Positions 1 through 7,658 are shown, numbered from the stretch's first letter. The stretch: DNA of 16,337 nucleotides from Dunaliella salina (GCA_002284615.2 MU069485.1:134745-151081); one strand, 5' to 3'. Program-made: numbers and translations. The notes: generated by a model not told the origin, from the sequence alone.

Positions 1-58
<58 letters not shown>
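1..58. repeat. (AC)29 dinucleotide microsatellite
   Basis: Uninterrupted AC repeat at the extreme left edge, followed by GTACACCACACA, a decayed continuation. The repeat runs off the window, so its full length is unknown. The right edge of the window is also a CA/GT microsatellite. Confidence 0.98.
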
Positions 59-60
<2 letters not shown>

Positions 61-263
61 ACACCACACAATTGTTTCTGCACAAGCAAGTCCTTCCTTT
101 GGGTTCTCACTCTAAACTCACTACACCACGTCCACTCTTTCTTGTACATTAACTTTCCTTCCCAGGAAGTTATGTCTGGAATTCTGTCCAAAAGTGTTAC
201 TGTCAAGCCTTTTATTCTTAAGACTGCTATTTCTACTCTCTGCCTTCATGCAATTGTCCACAG

Positions 264-589
264 CTGGAGGACCTGGAGGGCAGCATGCACGCCCTCAGCA
301 ACGAGTTGCATGCGCAGTCTGCCAATGCCACCCCACCAGAACACACCTGCTCCCACTCCCTCACCTCATCTTCTCTCGCAACTGCGTGCCCTGTGTGTGG
401 AGGGCATCACCATTTCCTGGGAATGGGAAATGGAAATGGAACACCTTGCCCTGTAACCATTGCTCTCATGCATGCCAGCAAGCTTGACAGCATAGAGGCT
501 GCCTTGGCAACCCTGTCAGGCCCCTTGGTCCCAATGCTGCTCCACAGCCACAGCCCTACTGCAGCAACACACCCAGGCCAGGGCAACAG
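264..589 (+). CDS. possible internal exon with coiled-coil-like start; protein not recognised
   Basis: A candidate 3' splice site (TTGTCCACAG, ending at 263) is followed by a frame that opens with LEDLEGSMHALSNELHAQ, an amphipathic, heptad-like stretch. Further on are a CPVCGGHHH segment and KLDSIEAALATLSGP. The frame stays open for 248 codons to a stop at 1007, but the last part runs into a dispersed repeat (990-1100). I therefore end the exon at a possible donor (CAG|GTGGTC) at 589; this end is uncertain. Two other frames are also open over much of this GC-rich stretch, which weakens the case. The exon would end in a phase that does not join cleanly to the preferred frame of the candidate exon at 1558, so an intervening exon or another donor would be needed. 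No family was recognised and no function is proposed. Confidence 0.3.
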
Positions 590-989
590 GTGGTCTGTGT
601 GCGTTGCGCGCCTTGTCTACGCGTTTCTGCATCGCATCTTCCAGCCAGGACAACCTGTGAGGCACCCGCGTGCACGCCAGATCACAGGCCCCCTTGCCAC
701 ATCACTCCACGTGCACCCTGCTGTGAACAGCCATGGTGTCAACACCGGCTGCCCTCTGTGGCTGGAAGCCCAGGGTGCTGCTGTGGAGTTGCAACTCTTA
801 CTCGGCCGCGCATTGAAAGATCTGGTGGCCATCAGCTTTGTGGTGACATCCGGCAGCCACGGAGCCAGTGGCAGCAACAGACATGCAGATGCAGGAAATT
901 GGACTCGTATGGGGCTGGAGGTGTATTTGGGGCTAGATGCCACATCCGACAGCTGTAGGGGCAACATGACTGGTGCGGCTTGCAATTCA

Positions 990-1100
990 GCAGAAAGAAA
1001 AGAATAAAAAAGTCTAGCAGGCCAGAGGCTGCGTGCATTAAGGGAAGGCAAGAAAGCTGACAGCGGTGCTGCTGCAAGTGTCTGCCAATCAGCCTGGATG
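990..1100 (+). repeat. R2 dispersed repeat, copy 1 (diverged)
   Basis: Shares with 5233-5345 an A-rich lead (AGAAAAGAATAAAAAAGTCTA), then CAGGCCAGAGGCTGCGTGCA and TTAAGGGA, and a weakly matching tail (AAGTGTCTGCCAATCAGCCTGG against AAGTGCCAGCAACCCCTATCAGG). It is the most diverged of four copies in the window. The stop codon of the long open frame upstream (1005-1007) lies inside it, which suggests the end of that frame is not genuine coding sequence. Confidence 0.55.
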
Positions 1101-1457
1101 TATGGGGCTGCTGGCCTTCATGCAAACCCTTTTAAAGCCTAGCAGCGTCTGCACTGCAAGCAGTGGATGATCCCAAATGACAGACGTGTCAGAATGTACA
1201 TCTTGAAGGTGCACACTCCTGCATGCTGCATAATAAACACAACCACGTTTTGAAATGCAAGCATAGCGCGGCTCACCGGGATTCGGGATTGCTTAAATGA
1301 CTTGCACCTCCCTTTTTAAACATTTCTTTCCAGCACGACAAACAAGTAATTGTTTTGCTTTGAGGCCTTCTCGCTTCTGCCCTAACCCTGTTTCCCTGCT
1401 CTCCTTGCCAGTATCTGCTTCTTTTCAGCTGTGCAGTTGCGGCCGTCCATGCACTGC

Positions 1458-1545
1458 TCACGACTCTTTTTGAGTCAATGCGTCACCTCTTCCTTAACTG
1501 ATGCAGGGAGAGTTTCTCTGCCTACTTAGTTTTTCTTTTCTTTTC
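1458..1545 (+). repeat. R3 short dispersed repeat, copy 1
   Basis: Shares GATGCAGGGAGAGTTT, CTCTGCCT and the preceding ACTC..CTCTTT..CAATG.GTC pattern with 4443-4533, and more weakly with 5740-5790. In copies 1 and 2 it is followed by pyrimidine-rich sequence and a candidate AG acceptor, so it sits just upstream of possible exons. Confidence 0.6.
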
Positions 1546-1557
1546 TCTCACTTGCAG

Positions 1558-1614
1558 GCACATCCTGGGTGCCATCGGGCGCCTTCAAAGTCAACCTGGG
1601 CAGCTTTGGTGCAG
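1558..1614 (+). CDS. possible 57-nt internal exon; protein not recognised
   Basis: Bounded by a strong pyrimidine tract with acceptor (TTTCTCTCACTTGCAG, ending 1557) and a consensus donor (GCAG|GTGAGA at 1615). All three frames are open. The most protein-like reading starts with two carried-over bases and gives TSWVPSGAFKVNLGSFGA, leaving one base for the next exon; that phase joins in frame to the candidate exon at 2004. A second reading, HILGAIGRLQSQPGQLWC, cannot be excluded, but it meets stops at both downstream acceptors. The splice signals are good. The identity is unknown. Confidence 0.4.
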
Positions 1615-1623
1615 GTGAGACCC

Positions 1624-1934
1624 ATTGTCAGTGTCAGTGCTGACTGCTGGGTCTTTGCTTAATGCATGCTGGTTGCTGGCCAGTGTAGATTTTTATTCTA
1701 CTTTCACTTTTTTGATCCCTTCCCCTTGGTCTGTGTGGTGTGGCCCTGCCTTTCTGGACAGGTGCCCTTTCCTTTATGCACGCAGCCAGACTGGGACTGC
1801 GTTGTCTTTCTTTTCTTTTCTTACTTTTTTGCGCTGGTGGCACTCACTATTAGCGTCAGCGCTGACTGTTGGGTCTTTGCATCCATATTGCACGCTGGTT
1901 GTGTCCAGCGCAGACTTTTACCGTCACTTTTTTG
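1624..1934 (+). repeat. two diverged ~90-bp direct repeats flanking a pyrimidine-rich spacer
   Basis: Positions about 1624-1714 and 1848-1934 are alignable copies: GTCAGTGCTGACTGCTGGGT against GTCAGCGCTGACTGTTGGGT, then GTCTTTGC, GCTGGTTG, CCAG.G.AGA and CACTTTTTT. Copy 1 ends in TTTTTTGATCC. Copy 2 ends in TTTTTTGCAGGT and so carries a potential 3' splice site that copy 1 lacks. The spacer is C/T-rich. Apart from these repeats nothing else is recognisable here; it would be intron in the model proposed for the flanking exons. Confidence 0.75.
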
Positions 1935-2063
1935 CAGGTAGGCACTATGATGGCCATGTCTTTGCTGAGGGGCACAATGATGTCCATGTCTTCCCTTTTG
2001 CAGGTGGATACAACAATAGCTTTGTCTCTGAGGGGCACAATGATGGATATGTCTCTGCTGAGG
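1929..2063 (+). repeat. two ~66-bp tandem units, each with a TTTTGCAGGT acceptor-like motif
   Basis: The TTTTGCAGGT motif recurs with GCAG at 1934-1937 and 2000-2003 (66 bp apart), and GGGGCACAATGATG recurs at 1969 and 2032 (63 bp apart). Inside each unit is a smaller half-unit around CACAATGATG / CACTATGATG followed by TGTCT..GCTGAGG. In the frame used for the exon at 2004 the units encode related peptides, such as GHNDGYVSAEE and GHNDVHVF. Exon-edge duplication creating tandem acceptors is one explanation. Confidence 0.8.
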
Positions 2064-2290
2064 AGCAACCGCCAGACGCTACAACTGCTGCAAAAAGGAA
2101 GCTTGCATCCTCATGGCTCGCCGGCCGAGGCTTGCGTGCCTACACCTTTGGCTTGCCTGGCATTGACTCAGATGGAGTGCAGGGCTGCTTGGCGAGTGGT
2201 GTGGTGACTCGCGTCCGTGTCGAAGCAAAAACTGAACCCCAGCAGCACAATCAGCCACTATGCATGCCGTACGTCTATGTTCATGCCTGA
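2004..2290 (+). CDS. possible terminal exon; low-complexity protein end, not recognised
   Basis: Follows the acceptor CCTTTTGCAG at 2003. Taking one base from the exon ending at 1614, it reads GYNNSFVSEGHNDGYVSAEE and continues open for about 95 codons to TGA at 2288-2290, ending PYVYVHA. Using the earlier acceptor at 1937 keeps the same frame and adds 22 codons, so tandem acceptor use is conceivable. The second half overlaps the start of a 78-bp tandem duplication. No domain was recognised and other frames are also partly open, so this is a model from splice signals and phase alone. No TGTAA signal occurs within 1 kb after the stop; the first noticed is at 3371-3375. Confidence 0.28.
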
Positions 2291-2363
2291 GTGAGGGTCT
2301 GAGCAAAGGCAGAACCCCAGCAGCACAATCAGCCACTATGCATGCCGTTCGTCTTTGTCCGTG
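2203..2363 (+). repeat. 78-bp tandem duplication (26 codons)
   Basis: GAACCCCAGCAGCACAATCA and the following 17 bases are identical at 2234-2270 and 2312-2348, offset by exactly 78 bp. Weaker similarity extends on both sides (GTCTGAGCAAAGGCA against GTCGAAGCAAAAACT; GTCTATGTTCATG against GTCTTTGTCCGTG). As 78 is a multiple of three, the minus strand reads the peptide RRTACIVADCAAGV twice. There is a second short tandem, AGGAGAAGCC twice, at 2377-2399. Confidence 0.9.
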
Positions 2364-2399
2364 TGCAAGAGAGGTTATGAGAAGCCAGGAGAAGCCAGG

Positions 2400-3460
2400 A
2401 AGCATGCAGCATCTCAAGCTTTGAAAGAGGAGCAGGACCTGTGAATGGCAAGATTACTGTGAGATGATCCAGTCCTGATTACGATCCATCACATGGAAAC
2501 GAACTGTGAACAGCTGCATCACCTTTAGCAAGGAGAGTATGCCTGCAACATGTAGGTGCTCAATTTCCGTGTCGGATATGGTATGATATGATTGTGGCAG
2601 CCTGACAGCATGTGAATTGCGCAACCCAAGTGATGAAGGCCTGGGAAAGCTATTGTAGGATGGTGCGCTATTAAGAAGCAGATATACAGGCTATTTTTGA
2701 AGGATTTGATGATCCTTTCACATACATGCAATGAAATGCTCTGAAAGCAAAAGTGGCGGCTTGCTTCAAAGTTTGGCATTGGCATACCCATTCTTTCCTT
2801 TTGCATGCATGCAGGACTTGAAAGCATCTTGCAGGTTGGGAAGGTAGCAGTTTGGAGGCAGTTGCAGGAGCTAAAGACCTGCCAGCAGCATGCACTCTTT
2901 TTTTTTTGTGCTGGGCTACAACAAATATGAGAAAATGGATCTTTGCCAGGGCAAACAGAAAAGAAAAAAAATAGGAACTAGGCGGACAGAGGATACTCAC
3001 CCTGTCTTGATTAAGGAGAAGAAAGCACATCGGCTCCAAAGAGCCGCGAGTCCCCTTCACCACAAAGCTAATAACAGGTGGGGCATAATTTGACCAGGCT
3101 CTATGCCCGCAGCTTAGGGTGTCCAAACAGGAACAATGAGATGACCTTGCACCATATCTTCATTGGCGCGGCAGGCGCTCTTTATTCTCCTCAAAAAACA
3201 ACCTGTGTCAAGAGTGGGTTTGAGAGTGTCTCTTGAGTGAGGTCCCTGGTGGCATTTTAATTAGGGTATATTTCCCTGATGCCTGCAACCTCTGGCAAAT
3301 TGCACTCGTTACTTTTCTTTGAAACCTTGAATATGCCAAACACCACATGCGCTTAATACAAGTCAAATACTGTAAGATTTATAGCCCGAGGCCCCCAATT
3401 TGAGGCCACACAGCAACAGCACATCAAATTATGCAAACAACTCAAGGGTGAGAGATAACT
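2400..3460. other. non-coding stretch, no gene recognised
   Basis: Mostly unique-looking sequence. A minus-strand frame of 151 codons at 2671-3126 and shorter plus-strand frames have no recognisable domain or splice context. There are poly-T and poly-A runs near 2897 and 2966, and a TGTAA word at 3371-3375. I see no other feature. Confidence 0.6.
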
Positions 3461-3694
3461 TAGCTTGCAACCATCCTGGGCTTGGGTGGGAAATCTTATC
3501 CTTTCTTTCCCTGCTCACACGCTTGATCAATTCTGGAAACCGGTGATTGGCCTACAAGATTGTCCAATCTTTGCACGGCAGCCACTTGCCAATTCTGTGC
3601 AAATTGTGCACAAATTTTATGGGACGTGCCAGGAGGGTTTAAAAAAAAAATGGTGGACGTCATCACAAAAAGTTGGGCTGGAGGCCCAGAATGA

Positions 3695-3737
3695 CCACCC
3701 ACCCCCCCTCCCCCCCGAAGCTTGCCCCCCACCCCAC
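3695..3737 (-). other. C-rich tract; possible G-quadruplex on minus strand
   Basis: Runs of C (seven at 3702-3708 and again at 3710-3716, then six, then four) are separated by one to ten bases. The minus strand therefore has at least four G-runs in a short span, fitting the usual G-quadruplex pattern. No function is implied by sequence alone. Confidence 0.6.
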
Positions 3738-4234
3738 AATAAGGGTACCAATCTGCTCCTTTTTTAAATAACTATCGATTTGCATTCTCATCACAATCAA
3801 ACATTGAGTTGGAGCAGAGTTATTGGGCAAAAACTGGTAAACGGACGCCCATGCAAACCTGCCCTTCCAGGCACCCACAACTGGCTTGCAAGTCCATAAA
3901 CTGCCCTTCTGACTTCACCATGCAAGGATGTATCATACATTGTCACTGTCATGGAAGTTTGGATTTGTTTGCTGCATGTATGCCTGCACACCCCCAGCAA
4001 CCTATGCCCAGGCGCATGTGGCACTGACTCTGATCCATGCACAGAGACTCCTGCTTTTACCCAATTTCCTTAAGGGGGTGCCAATCAACGGTTCTGAAGC
4101 TCAGGAATCCATTGGTATATTTAAAACTTCGAGAAAATGGCTCAAAAAAATTCTGGAGGGGGGGTCCCAAAAAGTCGAAACCTCCCTGAGGGACCACCCA
4201 CCAGCGACCCTTTCCGATTGGACTCATACATATA

Positions 4235-4266
4235 CCATTCGAATCCTCTCGATCTAAGGATTCCGA
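4235..4266. other. hairpin, 11-bp stem with one bulge
   Basis: ATTCGAATCCT is followed by a nine-base loop and AGGATTCCGAAT, which pairs with it apart from one extra C. It lies inside the region flanked by the inverted repeat at 3613-4338. No poly-T follows, so it is not a Pol III-type terminator. Confidence 0.6.
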
Positions 4267-4442
4267 ATATATAGTTCTTATGTGGTTTTGGTGATGACGT
4301 CCAAAAGTTCTGATTCCTACACCCTCCTGGACGTGCCATCAAAAAGAAAAGTAATCACATCATAGCCATGGCGCCCTGGAGCCGCGTGCTGCCAGAAACC
4401 TGCAGATCCACATTGATTTCCGCCTTTCCTTATGGTCAGGGA

Positions 4443-4533
4443 GACTCATGGCTCTTTAAGCCAATGTGTCTCCCTTTCCTTGATTGATGCAGGGAGAGTT
4501 TTCTCTGCCTGTTTTATTTTTCCTTTCTCTCCG
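4443..4533 (+). repeat. R3 short dispersed repeat, copy 2
   Basis: Matches 1458-1545, sharing GATGCAGGGAGAGTTT, CTCTGCCT and the upstream CAATG.GTC..CC motifs, followed again by C/T-rich sequence. A candidate acceptor TTTTTCCTTTCAG ends at 4571; the reading VFHNLFSNALAMP after it soon meets a stop, so no exon is called. Confidence 0.6.
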
Positions 4534-4571
4534 TCTTCTTTTCTCATGCATGCTTGGATTTTTCCTTTCAG

Positions 4572-5230
4572 AAGTCTTCCACAATCTCTTCTCTAATGCT
4601 TTAGCCATGCCATCAAAGAGTTCACAACATCAACACCAGACATGATCCTCATGTCCAAGGGCTTTCCTGGGAAAAAAGGGGGAATGGAGGATGCTGGTTG
4701 CAAGGCAGTGGTGAATGGGAGAAGGGAAGTCCAAGTGTTGAAGCAGAAATGCCGACAACCCTCCAGATTCCAATATGCTCCCTTCTTGCATTTTGACTTG
4801 GGCCCGGATGTTTACTCCCAATTTCAGGGCTCTTTGAGGAGACCCTAGCCGGCTTGCTTGCAGAAGTAGCAGTCTGTGCTGGACATTGACCATCATGCAT
4901 CGAGGAAAGACCCAACAGCACTGAGACAGCAGTGAGTCCCACCGAGATCTTGTAACCATAAAGGGGCAGCCATGGCAATGTGGATCTGGCAGGTCGTCAG
5001 CCATACGGCATGTCCAAGTATGTGCCTCGCACTTTTGTAAGCAGCCTGTCTTGTCGTCCTTCCCATATAAAACCACTGTTTGAATTGCTAAATTGAATGG
5101 CATTTTTGGTGCTAGTCATTTTGGCTATAGGCTCTTTACCGTATGACAGTGTAGTTGTAAGGGTGAGGCTATTGCTTTAGGTAAGCTGGGATCACGGAGG
5201 GCCTTCATCATTATGTGGTTGCACATTGCG
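4572..5230. other. non-coding or undetermined stretch
   Basis: A minus-strand frame of 157 codons (4630-5103) and a 68-codon plus-strand frame (4642-4848) overlap here. Neither shows a recognisable domain, and both could be chance in a region with few stops. No RNA gene or repeat was seen. I list it so the gap is explained, not as a gene. Confidence 0.5.
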
Positions 5231-5232
5231 CC

Positions 5233-5345
5233 AGCAAAAGAAGGAGAAAAATCTACACAGGCCAGAAGCCGCATGCATAAAGGAGAGGTTCCCTAACTGG
5301 CAAGCTAGCAGGGGCCTCACTAAAGTGCCAGCAACCCCTATCAGG
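5233..5345 (+). repeat. R2 dispersed repeat, copy 2
   Basis: Contains GAGAAAAATCTACACAGGCC, AGAAGCCGCATGCATAAAGG, TTCCCTAACTGGCAAGCTAG and GGGGCCTCACTAAAGTGCC. These align with the plus strand at 9254-9390 (TTCCACTAACTAACAAGCTA, GTGGCCTCACCAGAAGT) and with the reverse complement of 10855-11010 (AAATGTCTACGCAAGCCAAA, GTGCATTAAGGGACGG). Confidence 0.75.
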
Positions 5346-5739
5346 CTTGGTTGTCAAGCTATTCTGTATGTCCCTGTTTGAGCTTCTGCGCTTATCAAAT
5401 TGTCAGCTCAACTTAATGTCAAATCAACATTATGTCAGATCAACAAGGTGAATGTCTCTTTCGCTAGAATTCAGCTTGCTTGTTAGAGGAAATAAACAAC
5501 GGACTTGCATGCAAACTCCATACCCAACCTGTCGAGCATGCTCACCAACCTTTCACGAGTAGTTCCTCTGTTATCAAGAACACCTGCCATATTCATAGTC
5601 TGGAGCCTGGTGCATAGTCATCCTCCAGATCCCCGTTTGATCTCTCTCCTCCATGGCTTTGTGGTGAAGGGACTGCTAGGTCTTCTGAGAGTAGGCTGTG
5701 TCTCTTCTAAAGGGTCACGGTCTATGTAGCTTTTTGTGT
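5346..5739. other. non-coding stretch, nothing recognised
   Basis: Contains short frames only (longest 74 codons) and a small local duplication around TCAACTTAATGTCAAATCAACA and TTATGTCAGATCAACA at 5407-5444. No gene, RNA or mobile-element signature was seen. Confidence 0.6.
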
Positions 5740-5790
5740 GTTTCTCCTTACCGGTGTTCTTAGGGAGAGTTTTTACTGCCTACATTTCCG
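5740..5790 (+). repeat. R3 short dispersed repeat, copy 3 (weak)
   Basis: Shares TTAGGGAGAGTTTTTACTGC and CTACATTTCC with the GGGAGAGTTTCTCTGCCTAC core of 1458-1545, preceded by a faint TCACGGTCT.TGT match. It leads directly into the tRNA T-arm-like sequence at 5800-5830. Confidence 0.4.
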
Positions 5791-5799
5791 GTTAGAACC

Positions 5800-5830
5800 T
5801 GGAGGTCGGGGGTTTAAATCCGCTCAGATG
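5800..5830 (+). other. tRNA T-arm / B-box-like sequence
   Basis: GGTTTAAATCC at 5811-5821 differs from the Pol III B-box GGTTCRANNCC at one fixed base, and GGGGG before it pairs partly with CCGCT after it. No complete acceptor stem, D-arm or anticodon arm was found, so this is at most a tRNA-derived relic. Confidence 0.3.
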
Positions 5831-5920
5831 CCCAAAGCCTTCTTCATTTTCTACGTTTTTGCTGCCTATCAGGTCAGGCATGTAGGTTTGAGTTCTTGCC
5901 CCAGTGGAGCCAGCTAATTC

Positions 5921-5971
5921 TGAGTATGCAGGACATACAATTTGACCTTTCTGAGCAACCCTGCATACTCA
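5921..5971. other. perfect 12-bp inverted repeat (hairpin)
   Basis: TGAGTATGCAGG at 5921-5932 is the exact reverse complement of CCTGCATACTCA at 5960-5971, with a 27-base spacer. It stands alone in non-coding DNA. It may be the ends of a tiny element or a chance palindrome; a flanking duplication was not seen. Confidence 0.85.
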
Positions 5972-6769
5972 ATTTGAGCCAGGGGGGGCCCAGAGCGGGG
6001 GCGCAGGAATCAGTCAAAATCCCTGCAAGAGTGGGGCCCTCAGGAAGCCCCTCCCCGGCTTACCTGAACAGCAGCGATGGTTCAGTATTTCATCAGCAGC
6101 ATCTCGTGGGGGCTTTGGGGGACTGGGGCGGGGGTCTGAAATCTCACCCAATTTTGGCAGGGAAATGGCGAGAATCCAAGGCTCAGCACTGGGTCAATGG
6201 ATTGAAGAGCCGATTTGAGCGACTGTTGGGCTGACCAGGCCACTCGGGGCACCAGGTAAGGTCCCATTGAGCAGGATTGAGTTCTTGAGGGGGGAAACGT
6301 GCTGATGCTGTTGAAATGCCAAGTGGAGCACTGTGCCAAGATCTTTGATTTAAGACAGCTCCCAGCTTTGACCAAGCCCCAAGAACGTGTACACCCTCAC
6401 CTGGGCCCCCAAACTTAGCAGGGCATGCTAGAGTAAGGAACTGAACAAGACCTCATACTCGAATTGTGTGTGTCCAGATGCTGCGCATGCCTGATTTCCA
6501 GTCTTTCACCACTTTTGCCTGACACGCGCGCTCATGCTCTAAGTGCCTTGGGGCCAATTTATGCACCCCCGTTTTTTCACTCCAATGGGTCGGTGTTGAC
6601 ACAAAACCTACTTGGAAGTACTTATATGGGGCAAATGCAGGTCAAAACATGCATCATGGCACCCATTTTGCAGGGAATGGCCAATTTTGCTAAAACGCCT
6701 CAAAATATGCCCCTGGCTCACCTTTCAACACCTCACCCTCACCTTCTTTGCAGAAGTGTGTATGTATCA
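5972..6769. other. non-coding stretch before the hAT element
   Basis: G-rich near 5982-6002 and 6110-6135. Open frames of 112-115 codons (5896-6234, 6464-6811) lack any recognisable domain, and the second crosses into the transposon end, so neither is called. Candidate acceptors such as TTCTTTGCAG at 6753 exist without a convincing exon. Confidence 0.5.
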
Positions 6770-6807
6770 ATACTAACCAGGGATGGGTCATTCGTAATAC
6801 GCGTATT

Positions 6808-7276
6808 TTAAAGAACGCTTAGAATGGCCTTAAATTCGCGAATCGTAAAATCCGCTGGCTGGAGTGCGCGGTAAAATTCGTCCGTGAAAATTGCTGGGAA
6901 GGCCCACCCTACCTTCAGTTCCCGTCTTTTCCGAAGTCTTGCATAAAAATGCTTCTTCTGATTTTTCGCTGGGGCTGCCGCCGTTGATGCTGGAGCCGTT
7001 GCCCTGTCGAGCTGTCGGTCTTTTGCTTCTTGCTGCACCTTCTGCTTGTTCTTCTGCTCTTTCTGCTGCATTACCTTCTTCACTGGCTCCTCCTCAAGTG
7101 CTGTGCAGCTGGCCACACCAGAGCCAGCAACTTGCAAGAGGTGCTGTCTGATGCGCGGGCACCACCATACCATGCTCACACAGTTTGCACTTGTTCTTGC
7201 TCTGCTTGGCCCCATCCGTGCCTTCAGGCTGATCAGGTGTGACATAATCCCACTCAGGGCCCTTCTCTTTTGGCAT
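6808..7276 (-). pseudogene. broken N-terminal piece of hAT transposase (BED zinc finger)
   Basis: From ATG at 7276 the minus strand reads MPKEKGPEWDYVTPDQPEG, then CKLC (the two Cys codons at 7189-7187 and 7180-7178). After a frameshift near 7165-7150 it continues RIRQHLLQVAGSGVASC. The aromatic EWDYV, the C-x2-C pair and the RIRQHLL helix followed by a final Cys form a BED-type DNA-binding finger, which hAT transposases use to recognise transposon ends. A Lys/Gln-rich linker (PVKKVMQQKEQKNKQKVQQE) and an Ala-rich part follow. The frame then runs into the left end of the element with no catalytic domain, so the transposase is both frameshifted and truncated. An in-frame alternative without the frameshift loses the His/Cys half of the finger. 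Confidence 0.8.
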
Positions 7277-7290
7277 AATAATATGTTCGT

Positions 7291-7327
7291 GGGGTTTGGG
7301 GGGTGGTTGGGGGTGGTTGGGTGTGGG
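7291..7327 (+). other. G-rich tract, possible G-quadruplex, inside hAT element
   Basis: GGGG, GGGGGG, GGGGG, GGG and GGG runs with short T/G spacers lie just upstream (in transposase orientation) of the BED-finger ATG at 7276. The transposase-sense strand is C-rich here. Confidence 0.55.
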
Positions 7328-7330
7328 ATC

Positions 7331-7347
7331 CCAGGTTTGAATCCTGG
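7331..7347 (+). other. tRNA T-arm-like stem-loop
   Basis: CCAGG-TTTGAAT-CCTGG forms a perfect 5-bp stem with a 7-base loop that differs from the canonical T-loop TTCRANN only at the third base. The remaining tRNA arms were not recognised. It may be a captured tRNA-derived fragment within the transposon. Confidence 0.45.
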
Positions 7348-7482
7348 TTCCCCCCACCCAAAACCCTCCCTCCCCAAAATGGCCCTTTAAATTTGCGAAC
7401 ATACACAACGTACGCGTATTTTACACGTATATACGCGAACGGTAACTCCCAGACCCGCGAATGACCCAACCCTGATACTAAC

Positions 7483-7658
7483 TACTCTGCAAACTCAATT
7501 TGCTTGTAATCCTGTTGGGCAAGAACTCCTCAGTTTTGGCATAGCATGCCTGGGCAGCCTGCCTTCACATCTTTTTTTGGAGGGGGTCTGTTCTCAATCA
7601 CCTGGCCTGTGGGCTTGCATTTTCTTCTTTTCTCTCATAAGTGCGGCTTTGTTGTGCA
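7483..7658. other. short spacer between hAT element and LINE tail
   Basis: No coding or repeat signal recognised. It contains a TTTTTTTGGAGGGGG tract and pyrimidine-rich TTTTCTTCTTTTCTC. Confidence 0.6.

Larger units (their letters stand above)
3613..4338. repeat. imperfect inverted repeat arms, outer part
   Basis: The plus strand at about 3621-3666 (GACGTGCCAGGAGGGTTTAA, then TGGTGGACGTCATCACAAAA) matches the reverse complement of about 4291-4338 (CACGTCCAGGAGGGTGTAGG, then TTTGGACGTCATCACCAAAA). A weaker inner match may pair 3825-3860 with the reverse complement of 4025-4070. This is either a foldback-type element or two copies of one repeat in opposite orientation. I saw no clear target duplication. 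Confidence 0.5.
6778..7474 (-). mobile_element. hAT-superfamily DNA transposon, 697 bp, internally deleted (non-autonomous)
   Basis: The left end CAGGGATGGGTCATTCG (6778-6794) and the reverse complement of the right end, CAGGGTTGGGTCATTCG (7458-7474), match at 16 of 17 bases. An exact 8-bp target duplication lies outside them. CAGGG-type ends plus 8-bp duplications define hAT elements. Subterminal words repeat at both ends in direct orientation: TACGCGTATTTTA at 6798-6810 and 7411-7423, and TTAAATTYGCGAA at 6830-6842 and 7387-7399; these are candidate transposase binding sites. The interior carries the N-terminal BED-finger region of a transposase on the minus strand but no RNase H-like catalytic core. 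It could therefore move only with help from a full-length relative. The intact duplication suggests a fairly recent insertion. Confidence 0.95.
6770..7482. repeat. 8-bp target-site duplication ATACTAAC flanking the hAT element
   Basis: ATACTAAC occurs at 6770-6777 immediately before the left terminal repeat and at 7475-7482 immediately after the right one. The match is exact, and the bases outside it differ. Eight base pairs is the length characteristic of the hAT superfamily. Confidence 0.96.

Noticed and set aside
617..1051. Minus-strand 144-codon open frame opposite the 285-1007 frame
   Set aside because: Shadow of a GC-rich stretch with few stops on either strand; no domain recognised.
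2671..3126. 151-codon minus-strand open frame
   Set aside because: No recognisable domain, no splice or promoter context, and composition like its non-coding surroundings.
4630..5103. 157-codon minus-strand open frame including SILESGGLSAFLLQHLDF
   Set aside because: Briefly considered as the missing hydratase terminal exon because of a GLSAF-like string, but the EKR ending and spacing are absent and no acceptor fits.
5750..5830. tRNA gene
   Set aside because: Only a B-box/T-arm-like part is present; the acceptor stem, D-arm and anticodon arm could not be paired.
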